Positions 46,632 through 56,363 of a stretch of 64,000 nucleotides of DNA are shown here, piece by piece; positions within the stretch are counted from its first letter, which is position 1; every line of letters begins with the position of its first letter. The notes under the pieces were generated by a model. It saw only the letters and a program-made list of their open reading frames with translations. It had not been told where the DNA came from and did no database searches. The position numbers and the translations under genes were made by a program. The DNA is taken from positions 74,978 to 138,977 of the forward strand of contig CBDCME010000081.1 of assembly GCA_965218865.1 (NCBI GenBank), given 5' to 3'. This DNA comes from CBDCME01 sp965218865 (GTDB lineage Bacteria > Pseudomonadota > Alphaproteobacteria > JAAXGF01).

Positions 46632-47063
46632 TTAATCGAGCCAGCCAACAAACTTGCCGAATGAATATTCACATCGGCCCGTGCGGCCCTTTTTCCAACT
46701 GTTGCAATATCCGAATCCATGTGCTAGGTCGTCCTCGAACGGTCCGACGTAACGGTTCCCCTTTCCCCAGCTGTACTCGCCACGGCCGACTCGTTTACCG
46801 TCCACGACCTCGCCTTTGTAGCGGGCGACGGTTTGACCATCGTCATACCACTGGAGTATGCCCAGGCCATTGGCTTTGCCATCCTTGCATTCCCCCAACC
46901 AGGCAATCGATATTTTGGGCAGCGGATACGAGTTCCAAACGTTGCACCCGGTGCGCGAATCTTTCACCCAATGCGGCTGGACTTTGGTTTCTTGCGCCGG
47001 CACCGTAACCGAGACGCCAACACAGATGATGAATAAGATTGAAAAGCGCACCATTGATTCCAT
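46632..47063 (-). CDS. MORN-repeat secreted protein
   Basis: About 143 residues. The signal peptide is MVRFSILFIICVGVSVTVPA, cleaved before QETK. The mature part carries MORN units: IAWLGECKDGKANGLGILQW, YKGEVVDGKRVGRGEYSWGK, NRYVGPFEDDLAHGFGYC and TGRCEYSFGKFVGW. Four cysteines suggest disulfides. MORN repeats bind lipid or serve as scaffolds; the partner is unknown. The start is 47063 (MESMVRF) or 47054. Single gene, between the IS5 fragment and the broken sulfatase. Confidence 0.7.
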   Translation of the reverse strand: MESMVRFSILFIICVGVSVTVPAQETKVQPHWVKDSRTGCNVWNSYPLPKISIAWLGECKDGKANGLGILQWYDDGQTVARYKGEVVDGKRVGRGEYSWGKGNRYVGPFEDDLAHGFGYCNSWKKGRTGRCEYSFGKFVGWLD

Positions 47064-47967
47064 CGCTGGATAATTTTTCAGAGAGTATTCAACATCGCCC
47101 TGTGCCTCGGCAAGTCGATACCCGGCACGGCGCTCGCTCGGTCGGCGCCGCCACGCCGGGTGCCAAGGGGGGGGCAGTATGAAACGAGCATTTTCAGTTG
47201 CCGAGGTGACCACCGCCGAACGGGATATTCGACGCCACACCGGAGCGCCGCCGTCCCATTGATAGCGCGCTTCACGGGGCGGATCGCCAGTGCTCGACGG
47301 GATCGTCGTCGTCGTAGCCCGCCCAATAGGAATGGTCCGTTATCAGGGACGGCAGACTCCCCTCGAGACACGCGAGCACGAGGCGGAAAGTGTTGACCGG
47401 GGAAATCTATGGATAAATCGAACCCTGGCATTTTTGGGGAAGCCGAATCATGTTCAGAATACCGAATCGGGCCTTCAAGTCCTCCGCTGTCCAATCCGCC
47501 ATTTTCCCCCATTCGGGCAAGGTCGTCAAACCATGGTCCGACTGAATGACGATAATCGCCTCGGGATGGCGCTCGACGATGGCGTCCACGACCCGGACGA
47601 GCTCCCGGTTCAAGCAGCTCAGCGTGTGGGCGTAGAACGTGAGTTCATCGGCGTCCATGGTCTCCTCGAATTGGAGATCGCGAAGGTTCCGAATACGGCA
47701 GTTCGCGTCGAATCGGGCGCCATGAGCATCCAGATTATGATAAAACAGGAACATCGGAGACGGGAGCTTTTCCGCCGCCGATCCGACATCCGACAACGAT
47801 AGCCTTTCGTAGTCGACGAACCCCGGCAGATAACGAAGCAAGACCGGGTACGCCGGGGTCAATTTGAGCAGGCTCACTTCCTGCTCACTGACCGCGGGTA
47901 GAAGAGAATTCATCCGTCCGTTAAGGCAGACGTCCTCGACACCCCGGCACCACGACCCCATCCAACC

Positions 47968-49430
47968 GGCAATGTCCCGGCTGATGTTGAAAAAGTGAGG
48001 TAGGCGTCATTCGCCTGGAACCGTTAGGCTCTGGGTGTTGAATCCATCAAGGAGAACGACGCCATGACCAAGCCTACACGGAACAGCCGCCTTTCGAAAC
48101 TGTTGGGGATCCCGCTTCCGCTGTTGCCGCCGGCCTTGCCGGAGGCTTTTGATGATCTGCGCATGAGCGTGGATCGCTTTTGCCTGTTGGCCGGGGTGGA
48201 GACCCTGGGCGAGATGCTGGACGAGGATAGCGAGGTGCTCTGCGGAGCGCGCCACGCCCGCACGGCCGAGCGGCAGGGCCATCGCTGGGGGACAACCCAG
48301 AGCGAGATTGCCTATCACGGGGGCAAGGTGAAGCTGACGCGCCCGCGGGTGCGCGATCTTGCGGGCAAGGAGATGAGCTTGCCGAGCTGGGAGTTGCTCT
48401 CGGACCCGGCGCTTTTGCAGTCCTGGGCGATGAACATCATGCTGCTTACGGTTTCGACCCGCAAGTACGCGCGCGCCGTGCGCCTGCCCGGCGAGGCCAG
48501 CGGCGACTTGCCGGCACGCGCGGGCGATGCGACCTCGAAGTCCGCGGTCTCGCGGCGCTTCGTGGCCATGACGCGCAAGAAGCTGAAGGCCTTCCTGGCC
48601 AGCGACCTTTCGGATCTCGATCTCCTGGTCATCCAGATCGACGGGCTGCACGTCGGCGATCACGTGTTGCTGGCAGCTATTGGCATCGACGGCGCGGGCG
48701 AGAAGCATGTTCTAGGCCTGGCCGAAGGTGCCACGGAGAATGCCGCCACGGTGCAGGCGCTGCTCGACAACCTGACCGCCCGCGGCCTCGACCCGGAAGT
48801 GCCCCGGCTCTTCATCGTCGACGGCGCCAAGGCGCTCTCCAAGGCGATCAAGCGGACCTTCGGGCCGGTGGCCGCCCTCCAGCGCTGCCAGGTCCACAAG
48901 GGCCGCAACATCATCGAGCGCCTCGACGAAAGCCTTCATGCCGGCGTCAAGAAGGCGCTCAGGCAAGCCTGGGACCAAGACGATGCCGAGAAAGCCGAAC
49001 GCCTCATGAAGAACCTGGCGCGCCGCCTGGAGACCGAGGCCCTCGGCGTTTCGGCTTCCATCCTGGAGGGCCTGGATGAGATCCTCACCGTGATCCGCTT
49101 GGGCCTGCCGCCCAAGCTCAGGCGCTCCTTGGCCTGCACCAACGCCATCGAGAATGCCTTGGGAACGGTCAGGATGGTGCAGCACAATGTCAAGCGCTGG
49201 CGCAACGCCGAGATGGCCTTGCAATGGACCGCCGCCGGCCTCCTGGAAGCCCAAAAGACCTCCGTCGCCTCAAGGCCTACCGGCAACTCCCCATCCTCAG
49301 AGCTGCCCTCGAGGATCACGTGAAAAAGGCAAAAGCGAAAAGCGCCATTGAAACCATCAAAGAGGCCGCCTAGCCTCGAAGCCCAACCATGCCTGCCTCG
49401 CCTTTTTCAACAGAGCATGGGACATCGCCT
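47968..49430 (+). mobile_element. IS256-family element, copy 3
   Basis: About 1463 bp, left end GGCAATGTCCC at 47968, right end as in copies 1 and 2. ATCCAACC is duplicated exactly on both sides (47960-47967 and 49431-49438), giving the 8 bp target duplication typical of IS256. Inserted in the sulfatase gene. Confidence 0.94.
48064..49323 (+). CDS. IS256-family transposase, copy 3
   Basis: 419 residues, nearly identical to copy 2 (MTKPTRNS for MTKTTRNS, LLGIPLP for LLEIPLP, EALGVSAS for EAPGVSAS, LQWTAAG for LRWTAAG). The DDE blocks IQIDGLHVGD, FIVDGAKAL and CTNAIENALG are all present. The same C-terminal one-base shift (ending PSSELPSRIT) is shared with copies 1 and 2. Confidence 0.88.
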   Translation: MTKPTRNSRLSKLLGIPLPLLPPALPEAFDDLRMSVDRFCLLAGVETLGEMLDEDSEVLCGARHARTAERQGHRWGTTQSEIAYHGGKVKLTRPRVRDLAGKEMSLPSWELLSDPALLQSWAMNIMLLTVSTRKYARAVRLPGEASGDLPARAGDATSKSAVSRRFVAMTRKKLKAFLASDLSDLDLLVIQIDGLHVGDHVLLAAIGIDGAGEKHVLGLAEGATENAATVQALLDNLTARGLDPEVPRLFIVDGAKALSKAIKRTFGPVAALQRCQVHKGRNIIERLDESLHAGVKKALRQAWDQDDAEKAERLMKNLARRLETEALGVSASILEGLDEILTVIRLGLPPKLRRSLACTNAIENALGTVRMVQHNVKRWRNAEMALQWTAAGLLEAQKTSVASRPTGNSPSSELPSRIT

Positions 49431-50546
49431 ATCCAACCACCGCTCTGGACGTGGACATACCGATAGCCGAGACGCTTGAAGCCGCGAACCGTGTCATTGA
49501 AGCCGCCGATGATCAGAGCGTAACGCTGCTGGTCCCCGACAACCGCGCCTCCTCCGGGGGCCACGAGGTAATCCATGTTGAGGGTCGTACTTATCGAGAG
49601 GAACGTCACCGGATAGTTGGCCAGGCTCTCCCCCGCCACGTAAAATCCGCGTTCGCGCATGGACTCCAGGAACGCCCGATTGTCGAAACCGGCAACGCTA
49701 GAAAGCACGGCGGCGCGGGCATAAGAGTCCATGACGAAGAAATAGACGTTCGGACGCCAAGCCGTTTCGGATTGGCTCGTCGTCTGGCTCACGCCGGCGA
49801 GTCCCTGGCCGCCGCCGGTCTTCAGGCCCTGAACGGTCAAGCCCCCCAGCGGAATGACCAGAACGACGGCGCCAACGACGGAAAGAACCAGTGACGAGCG
49901 TGGACCTTTAAAGACAAACCAGGTGAGCGCCCAGGTGGCGAGGGCAAGCATCGTCCACGCAAGGAGGACATACCGATGCCGGAAGAAGCCAAGGTCCTTG
50001 AGCGCGAGGTCGATGATTCCATAGCTAAATATCAAGATGCAGGCGACCGCCACGAGATTGCTGCAACGCACGGTGTTGTGGCGACCGAATAGCCACCGGA
50101 TGACGAAGACCATCCCCAGCGCCAGTGCCAATGTGGTCAGGGCGTAGGCGGCGATCGCCCTCAAATTCAGAACTTCGTTCCAGTTGTGATCGGCGAACGC
50201 GAGAAACGGCCAAAGCGAAAACGCCACGACCGGAAACAGATCTGCTAAGAAACGACGTCTCGCGCTCATGGTTTAAGGCACGTTAATCTAACGGTTCGTT
50301 CAAATTATCGCGGCACCGGCCCGACGGCGGCTGAAATCGTCGCGATTATGTCGAAACCCGATCGTTGGAGCAATGCCATGGGCTTTTCAACGGGCCGGAT
50401 TCCGGTTCGATGGCATGGGAGACCCCCTCGAATTCCAGGACATCGCTAGCTATCTGGACAAATGTTCCCTTATTTCACCGATCCTGGAAGGAAAATACGT
50501 AATTAGGGAACACGCACTCCCTTCCTGCATTGGTACATGTTACTGA

Positions 50547-50681
50547 ACGTCTGTTCGAAAACTCGCGGCGCCGGCCCCCACCCCCTCCCGGCCACCCCTA
50601 TCAGCAACCTCTCGTGGGTGGCCGGGAAGGGGAGAGGGACAGACGCAAAAAATGCGCGGACGCGCATTTTCGAACAAACAC
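50547..50681 (+). repeat. MITE-like element M2
   Basis: 135 bp between TGA repeats. Ends are ACGTCTGTTCGAAAA and the complement of GTGTTTGTTCGAAAA. The long hairpin arms are slightly imperfect here (CCCACCCCCTCCCGGCC against GGCCGGGAAGGGGAGAGGG). Lies between the sulfatase start and the DUF4197 stop. Confidence 0.85.
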
Positions 50682-50817
50682 TGAGATTTTCGAAATCGGA
50701 AGACCTTCTCGGCGGGAATCGTTCGGCGACGATATCGGGGAGGGACGTCGGGTCCGTCGAAACCGGCGATCGGACGGGTGTTGTGCCGGTTACCCGGAAC
50801 CCGGCTCGGCACCAGAC

Positions 50818-51551
50818 TCAACCACCGAAAACGCGCCGCAGAATCTCGGTCGTACGTTTGGCCGGATTCTCACGGATCGCGGCTTCCTCGCGGGCGAGCA
50901 TCAAGAACAGACCATCCACGGCTCTCTCGAGTCCGTAGGTCGTGAGGTCGGCCTTGACGTCGGGGATCAGGGGCAGAGCGCCGTACTCGCCCATCATCGT
51001 GTCGTAGGCTTGAACGGGAGGGTATCCTCGACGATCGGGCGCATGGCGTCGACCAGCGGCCCCGACATCTTGCCGCGAAAATATTGGGTTGCGGCGTCGT
51101 TTGGTCCGTTGTAGATGGCCTCGACGTCCTCCAGGGTCATCTCCGTGATCGCGTTCGTGAACAACGTCTTCGCCTTTGGTGTCGCGGCCTCGGCGGCCCG
51201 GTTGAGTTTGAGCTCGAGATCGTCCGCCAGGGCCGACATGCCGACCATCTCCAAGGCTGATTGCACCTTCGCCAAGGGCTTCGGCAGCGGAATGTGAATA
51301 TCCGGGTCGAGGTTGAATCCGTCCGTTTGGCCGAGTTGCCCGACGACCCGCTCGGTGCCTATTTTCAGAGCCTCGCGCAGGCCCGCCGCGATTTCGCTGG
51401 TGGCCAACTCGGAAGTCTCCGGCGCCCCGGTTCCCAGCGAACCCATGAATTCCTTGGCTTGGTCGAAAAACTCTCCCTGGGCCGTCGCAAGTGGGTTCGC
51501 GAGCAGGCCGCCAAGGACGAAAGTTGCGAGATAACAGCTACGACGATTCAT
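50818..51551 (-). CDS. DUF4197-domain exported protein, frameshifted near the end
   Basis: Start MNRRSCYLATFVLGGLLANP, a signal peptide cleaved after TAQG. It has DUF4197 features SEIAAGLREALKIGTERVV, DIHIPLPKPLAKVQSALEMV, then KAKTLFTNAITEMTLEDVEA and FRGKMSGPLVDAMRPIVEDT. In the frame as written it stops at 51003 (LPFKPTTR). One missing base near 51015 separates the rest, YDTMMGEYGALPLIPDVKAD through ENPAKRTTEILRRVFGG, which ends at 50818. Function unknown; about 240 residues if joined. Downstream of the aminotransferase on the same strand. Confidence 0.75.
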
Positions 51552-51693
51552 TTTTTGGCTCTCCTTCGAAAAAATCCGTTGCCACGGACGCAGTAGGTCG
51601 CGATTGACCGCGCGAAGACGATGCCCCGCGTTCGACGCATCTCGCGCTCGAACGCCGGGGATCCCGGGCCCGATCTCCCTTAAGCGGAAAGGA

Positions 51694-53085
51694 TCATCTT
51701 TCCGCCGGCGCCGCGTCGCCGAGATCCGCCGCCGCGTCGTCGAGGGCGCGGGCGAAGCGGTCGAACATTTCGTCGACTTCGGTTTCCGTGATGATCAGGG
51801 GGGGGCAGAAGGCGATCGTATCGTCGGCCAGCGGGCGCACGATGAGACCGTGCTCGAGGGCCCGGGCCGCCACCCGCTGACCCGCCATGCGAGCGGGGTC
51901 GAAGGGCTCCTTGCCGGCCTTGTCGCGGACCAGCTCGACGGCCCCGATAAGGCCGACGCCACGGGCATTGCCGACCAGGGGATGATCGCCGAACCCCCGC
52001 AGGCGAGCCTGCATTCGGGGCCCGACCCGGCGAATGTGGCCGAGCATGTCGCGCTCGTCATAGATCTTCAGGGCCTCGAGCGCGACGGCGGCGGCGACGG
52101 GATGACCGCCGTAGGTATAGCCCATGCCGAAGGGTCCAAGGGTCGCGGCCGCGCGCCTAAGGCCCTGATAGACCTGCTCCGAGATCATCACCGCGGCGAT
52201 CGGCAGATATGCCGACGATAGGGCCTTGGCCATCGACATCATGTCGGGCTCGAGGCCGTAGGTCTCGGAACCGAAACGGTTGCCCGTGCGGCCGAAGCCG
52301 CAGATAACCTCGTCGACGATGAACATGACGTCGTGGCGCCGCAGAACCTCCTGGATCTTGCCGAAATAGCTGGCCGGCGGAACGAGAACCCCACCCGCTC
52401 CCATGACCGGTTCGGCGATGAAGGCCGCGACCGTGTCCGGATCCTCGGCCACGATCAGCTTGTCGAGGTTCTCGGCCAGACGGGTGGCGAAGGCTTCCTC
52501 GGATTCGCCTTTCCGCCCGTACCGGTAATGGTGGGGGCAATCGGTGTGGAGGATATTGGCGATCGGCAGGTCGAAGCCGTTTTGCACCAGGGGCAGGCCG
52601 GTGAGGCTGGCGGCCGCGACGGTGACGCCATGATAGGCGCGGTGGCGCGAGATGATCTTCTTTCTTTCCGGGCGGCCGATGGCGTTGTTGTAGTACCAGG
52701 TGATCTTGATCAGCGTATCGATCGCTTCCGAACCCGAATTGGTGAAGAACACCTTCGCCATTGGCACCGGCGCCAACTCGATCAGGCGCTCGGCGAGGGC
52801 GATCACCGGCGGCGACGTGCGATGGGCAAAACTGTGGTAGTAGGGCAGCTTCCGCATTTGCGCGGTCGCCGCCTCGATCAGACGCGGCTCGGAAAAACCG
52901 AGGGCGGTGCACCACAAGCCGGCGAGTCCCTCGAGATAGCGATTCCCGTTCTCGTCGACGACGGTAATTCCCTCGCCGGCGGCGATGATATGAGGTCCCC
53001 GAGATTCGTGGGCCACCGGATCGGTGTAGGGATGGAGATGATAGGCGATGTCCCGAGCCGAGTCGGAGTTCACCGGAAGTGTCAT
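51694..53085 (-). CDS. class III (omega) aminotransferase
   Basis: 463-residue PLP enzyme of the aspartate-aminotransferase fold type I, class III, most like beta-alanine/omega-amino acid:pyruvate or polyamine transaminases. Motifs: AGLWCTALGFSEPRLIEAAT, FFTNSGSEAIDTLIKITWYY, SRHRAYHGVTVAAASLTGLP, AAFIAEPVMGAGGVLVPPAS, IVDEVICGFGRTGNRFGSET, and the PLP lysine in MMSMAKALSSAYLPIAAV. The C-terminus (FCPPLIITETEVDEMFDRFA) is complete, so the gene is intact. Starts MTLPVNSDSARD. No transporter or catabolic partner nearby to fix the substrate. Confidence 0.88.
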   Translation of the reverse strand: MTLPVNSDSARDIAYHLHPYTDPVAHESRGPHIIAAGEGITVVDENGNRYLEGLAGLWCTALGFSEPRLIEAATAQMRKLPYYHSFAHRTSPPVIALAERLIELAPVPMAKVFFTNSGSEAIDTLIKITWYYNNAIGRPERKKIISRHRAYHGVTVAAASLTGLPLVQNGFDLPIANILHTDCPHHYRYGRKGESEEAFATRLAENLDKLIVAEDPDTVAAFIAEPVMGAGGVLVPPASYFGKIQEVLRRHDVMFIVDEVICGFGRTGNRFGSETYGLEPDMMSMAKALSSAYLPIAAVMISEQVYQGLRRAAATLGPFGMGYTYGGHPVAAAVALEALKIYDERDMLGHIRRVGPRMQARLRGFGDHPLVGNARGVGLIGAVELVRDKAGKEPFDPARMAGQRVAARALEHGLIVRPLADDTIAFCPPLIITETEVDEMFDRFARALDDAAADLGDAAPAER

Positions 53086-53556
53086 TTTCGTGGACCTGTC
53101 GCTGATGCCAAGCTGAAGCGGCGGCGGGACAACCAGTCGTCACTCCTGGCTTTCCCCATGCGGCGGCGCCAGTACCCGGCCTCTCCCGGGTCGGCACCGA
53201 TCCGCTACCTTACCAAATTCCACCGCCACATCCACGACGAATGCCCGATCACTCGCTGGCGATCGGGAAAACCCGCGAGACCGGATCACACAGCCTCGGT
53301 AACTGATCGATGGGATCACGGTGTGATGGATGTTGAGGTAGCGCATTGTCGCGACCGACGTTCCGCCCGTCCAAATCTCGTTTTCCCTACGGCCGCTCAA
53401 AATCTGGTCGGCGGTGAGCACGGCGAATGGGCAATCGGCTGGAACTCCTCAACCGCGTCCGCTATTCTTGCGCGTGTTCGGGGCTGTTATCATCGCGAAT
53501 CGAATCGATGTGTTACGGGCCATCCGGATTCCACCACGTTGGACGTCGGAATTTTG
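53086..53556. other. intergenic, one weak minus-strand ORF
   Basis: 470 bases between the aminotransferase start and MITE M3. A minus-strand frame (53140-53421) begins MLTADQILSGRRENEIWTGG and could be a gene fragment, but its later part is low-complexity and I cannot assign it. A palindromic ATCACGGTGTGAT lies at about 53316-53328 and may be an operator. No RNA gene seen. Confidence 0.3.
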
Positions 53557-53559
53557 TTA

Positions 53560-53699
53560 CAGTCTGTTCGAAAACTCGCGGCACCGGCCCTCTCCCCCTA
53601 CCGGCCACCCACGAGAGGTTGCTGATTTGGGTGGCCGGGAGGGGGAGAGGGCCGGAACAGACGCAAAAAATGCGCGTCCGCGCATTTTCGAACAGACGG
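53560..53699 (+). repeat. MITE-like element M3 (hairpin loop inverted)
   Basis: 140 bp between TTA repeats. Ends are CAGTCTGTTCGAAAA and the complement of CCGTCTGTTCGAAAA. Between the hairpin arms the loop reads ACGAGAGGTTGCTGATTT, the reverse complement of the loop in the other copies. The small hairpin has GTCC where others have GGAC. It ends 16 bases before the PhoD-like start. Confidence 0.85.
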
Positions 53700-53715
53700 T
53701 TAGAGGGGTAACTAA

Positions 53716-54577
53716 ATGAAAATCGCCTTCGCTTCCTGTGCGAAAATTCAAGACCGACCCGAACAACCGGCCTGGAAAGACATTGAAAATGCAAAACCCG
53801 ACCATCTCCTACTGTTAGGAGACAACATTTATGCCCCATTTTCGGGATGGCATCACCAAGAAATGAAGAAACGATACGACGAGCAGTTCAGCGAGGCGAA
53901 CTTCAAAAGTTTAATTGATAAAATTCCATATAATGCGATTTGGGACGACCATGATTTTGGTCCGAATAACGCGAACGGAGCCGACCATCCCGATAAATTA
54001 AAAATTGAATTCCGAAACCTATTCCATGAATATATGAAATGTTCAACTAATGAACCCCATGTATATCATTCCTTTGAAAAAGATCACATTAAATTCATTT
54101 TGTTGGATGTAAGATATTATCGGGATCGTCCCCCAAGACGAGCTAATCGTCCGTCTTCGGCTCGTACAAAATATCCGACGATACTTGGGAAAGAACAAGA
54201 AGAATGGCTTGCCGACGAACTTAACCACGATAAAAAATCACGATAATATGTTCGGGGAGCTGTCTAACCCGCGGCGCGGAGAAATGGAAAAATTACAATA
54301 CGTATTACAGAAAATTCCGTAAAATGGTAAAAAAGAAAGGTCGGGTTTTATTTTTGGGGGGTGATATACATAAGAACGATTTTAGGGCGAATGAGGGCTG
54401 TTTTTAAATTATTTCTTCCGGCGTCGCGAGAAAACGCTCTCTTGGAAGAAAAAATTTGGACAACTATAATTTGTTGGAGATTAAGGATGATATAGTTTTC
54501 GTTGAATTAAAAGGAAATCAAAAGAAAAACATAATAATCAAAAAAATAAACATCAATACATGGTCTCTTGTTGATTA
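53716..54577 (+). pseudogene. PhoD-like metallophosphatase gene, degraded and AT-rich
   Basis: Start MKIAFASCAKIQDRPEQPAW behind AGAGGGG. Metallophosphatase motifs: DHLLLLGDNIYAP, YNAIWDDHDFGPNN, FILLDVRYYRD. The open frame stops at 54246. A lost A in the A6 run near 54235 shifts the frame. The next segment is ICSGSCLTRGAEKWKNYNTY, then RVLFLGGDIHKNDF with the metal-binding GDxH, a TAA after GCF, and IISSGVARKRSLGRKNLDN to SLVD at 54577. The base composition is far more AT-rich than its neighbours and fits horizontal acquisition. It lies between MITEs M3 and M4. Confidence 0.75.
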
Positions 54578-54986
54578 GTGGCAAATGATTGTTTTGTCGA
54601 CGTATGGCTGCTCCAAACTGCTTGGTGTCCAACGGCGCCAAAATTCACCAATTATGGGAGTCGTCCACCGCTGACCGCACGTTTAATGCAATACGGATGC
54701 GGATATGTGGTACCGCGCTCCAGCCAGTCTTTAGGGCTGTCTTCTTGATCTGGCTTCTCAACAGGAACAAAACTCAACCCCTTAACCGCATCCTCGAATT
54801 CCAGAGGGTGAGAAGGGATATTGGTTTCTTCTATCGCTTAGTTGGTTGTTTTGGCTGTGGCTTTTTCTCGACCATCAAAAATGGCTCTAAATCAAAGACT
54901 TAGTGGGTCGCACAGGCTTGACGGCAAGATTTTATGGGTTCACAATTCGTGAGCTCGTGTCAATCAAATTTATCGGAATGTCTGAC
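54578..54986. other. no intact gene; possible remnant on the minus strand
   Basis: About 400 bases. The minus strand between 54840 and 54655 reads IEETNIPSHPLEFEDAVKGL, SFVPVEKPDQEDSPKDWLER and TTYPHPYCIKRAVSGGRLP, which has the look of real protein but no recognised family and no start. A plus-strand 104-codon frame (54589-54903) is the antisense of this and less convincing. Confidence 0.3.
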
Positions 54987-55114
54987 AGTTTGTTTGAAAA
55001 CGCGCGGCGCCGGCCCTCTCCCCCTCCCGGCCACCCACATACTCTCGTGGGTGGCCGGGAGGGGGAGAGGGACAGACGCAAAAAATGCGCGGACGCGCAT
55101 TTTCCAACAGACAC
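54987..55114 (+). repeat. MITE-like element M4
   Basis: 128 bp between TGA repeats. Ends are CAGTTTGTTTGAAAA and the complement of GTGTCTGTTGGAAAA. Long arms are perfect over CCCTCTCCCCCTCCCGGCC and its complement, with the shortest loop of the family. 80 bases further on IS630 copy E begins. Confidence 0.85.
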
Positions 55115-55196
55115 TGAGCATACCTGATTATCAAAAAACGATTGGTGCCCCTGAATATCATCGGCGCGAACGGGTGGCTAAAAAAATCGCTATTTA

Positions 55197-56363
55197 TACC
55201 AACCGCCCTTAACATTGCCTTGTGCGAGCCCACGCTCTGAGGCCGATGGACATGATCTTCCAAGGTTGGTCGGTCAGGTTGTTCCAGGCTTGGCAAGAGG
55301 CCTCGACGATGGCTTCATAGGAGTCGAAGACACGATTGGAGAGCCAGTTCTGGCGGAGGTATTGCCAGACATTTTCGGCGGGATTGAGCTCCGGGGACTT
55401 GGGTGGCAAAGGCACGAGGGAGATGTTCTCCGGGATGCCGAGTTTGGCAGTGGTGTGCCATGCGGCTTGGTCGAGCAGCACGACGGCATGGGCGTTTGGG
55501 GCAACGGCCCGGCTGATTTCCTCGAGATGCAGGTCCATGGCTTCAGTATTGGCGCGCGGCATGACCAGCGCCGCGCCCTCACCGCGCTCGGGGCAGATGG
55601 CGCCGAAGAGATACGCCGAAGAGGTCCGTAGGTCCTTGACCTGGCGCGGGCGCGATCCCTTTGGGGCCCACTGGCGCACCAGGCTGTTCTTCTGGCCGAC
55701 GCGCATTTCATCTTGAAACCAAACCTCGATGGGCGTGTCCGGTGGCTGTGCCGCTACGATTTTTGCCAAGTGTTCGGGAAAACTTTTTTTAAATTCCTCC
55801 TGTGCCCGCGCATCCTGGCCGACGTGGCGCGGGCGCGCGGAAATATGCGAGAACCCGAGCGCGGCCAGCAGCTTGCCGACGCTCCGCTCGTGATAGTCCA
55901 CGCCGAAGCGCGTTCGGATCAGTTGCTTGAGATCGATGCAGCGCCAGCGCACGACCCCATCCCGTTCGGGATCGGGACCGGCCTCGATAGCCCGCGAAAG
56001 CGCCGCCATTTGCGACGGCGTCAACCGACGCAACGCCCCGTTCGGCTTGCGGTCGATCAGACCGGCCGGACCTCCCGCGTTGAACCGGTGAACCCAGTCC
56101 CGCAACGTCTGCCGATCCATGCCGCCAATACCCGCCGCGCACGCTCGATCCATCCCATCGTAGATGGCCGCCATCGACAAAAGCCGTCGCGCCTGGTTCC
56201 CATCATCGCTCCGTGCCGCAAGAACACGGACTCTTTCAGCATCAAAGTCGTTTCGCAAAGGAATCGTTGGCATTGAACACACTCCCTTGTTGCCAACAAC
56301 CTTGAATCACACAAAACCTAGCGTGTAAACCTTTGCGCGAGTCAAACTCTGGGGCGGTTGGTA
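55197..56363 (-). mobile_element. IS630-family element, copy E (intact)
   Basis: 1167 bp, TA-bounded, ends TACCAACCGCCC and GGGCGGTTGGTA, tract A7G. It stops 6 bases (TAAGTT) before IS5 copy 4, an arrangement that mirrors copy B with IS5 copy 2. Confidence 0.93.
55209..56273 (-). CDS. IS630-family transposase, copy E (intact)
   Basis: 354 residues from ATG 56273, a single uninterrupted frame like copy D. It retains LRDWVHRFNAGGP, WFQDEMRVGQKNSL, LLDQAAWHTT and NPAENVWQYLRQ, the HTH and DDE blocks. It differs from D at a handful of positions (AAGIGGMDRQ for AARIGGMDRQ; NLTDQPWK; ending RAWARTRQC). Probably active. Confidence 0.92.
   Translation of the reverse strand: MPTIPLRNDFDAERVRVLAARSDDGNQARRLLSMAAIYDGMDRACAAGIGGMDRQTLRDWVHRFNAGGPAGLIDRKPNGALRRLTPSQMAALSRAIEAGPDPERDGVVRWRCIDLKQLIRTRFGVDYHERSVGKLLAALGFSHISARPRHVGQDARAQEEFKKSFPEHLAKIVAAQPPDTPIEVWFQDEMRVGQKNSLVRQWAPKGSRPRQVKDLRTSSAYLFGAICPERGEGAALVMPRANTEAMDLHLEEISRAVAPNAHAVVLLDQAAWHTTAKLGIPENISLVPLPPKSPELNPAENVWQYLRQNWLSNRVFDSYEAIVEASCQAWNNLTDQPWKIMSIGLRAWARTRQC

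Larger units (their letters stand above)
47272..50269 (-). pseudogene. membrane sulfatase / phosphoethanolamine-transferase-like gene, split by IS256 and a stop
   Basis: The 5' part (50269-49431) starts MSARRRFLADLFPVVAFSLW, has about five membrane helices, then the alkaline-phosphatase-superfamily domain (RPNVYFFVMDSYARAAVLSS) up to VHVQSGGW. IS256 copy 3 follows with the duplication ATCCAACC. The 3' part resumes MGSWCRGVEDVCLNGRMN, FYHNLDAHGARFD, and IVIQSDHGL with the metal-binding DHG. An in-frame TAG at 47407 follows GSIYP. Beyond it the frame still encodes ISPVNTFRLVLACLEGSLPS to DDDDPVEHWRSAP and a TGA at 47272. The family ending is thus recognisable past the stop. Two independent lesions. 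Confidence 0.87.
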
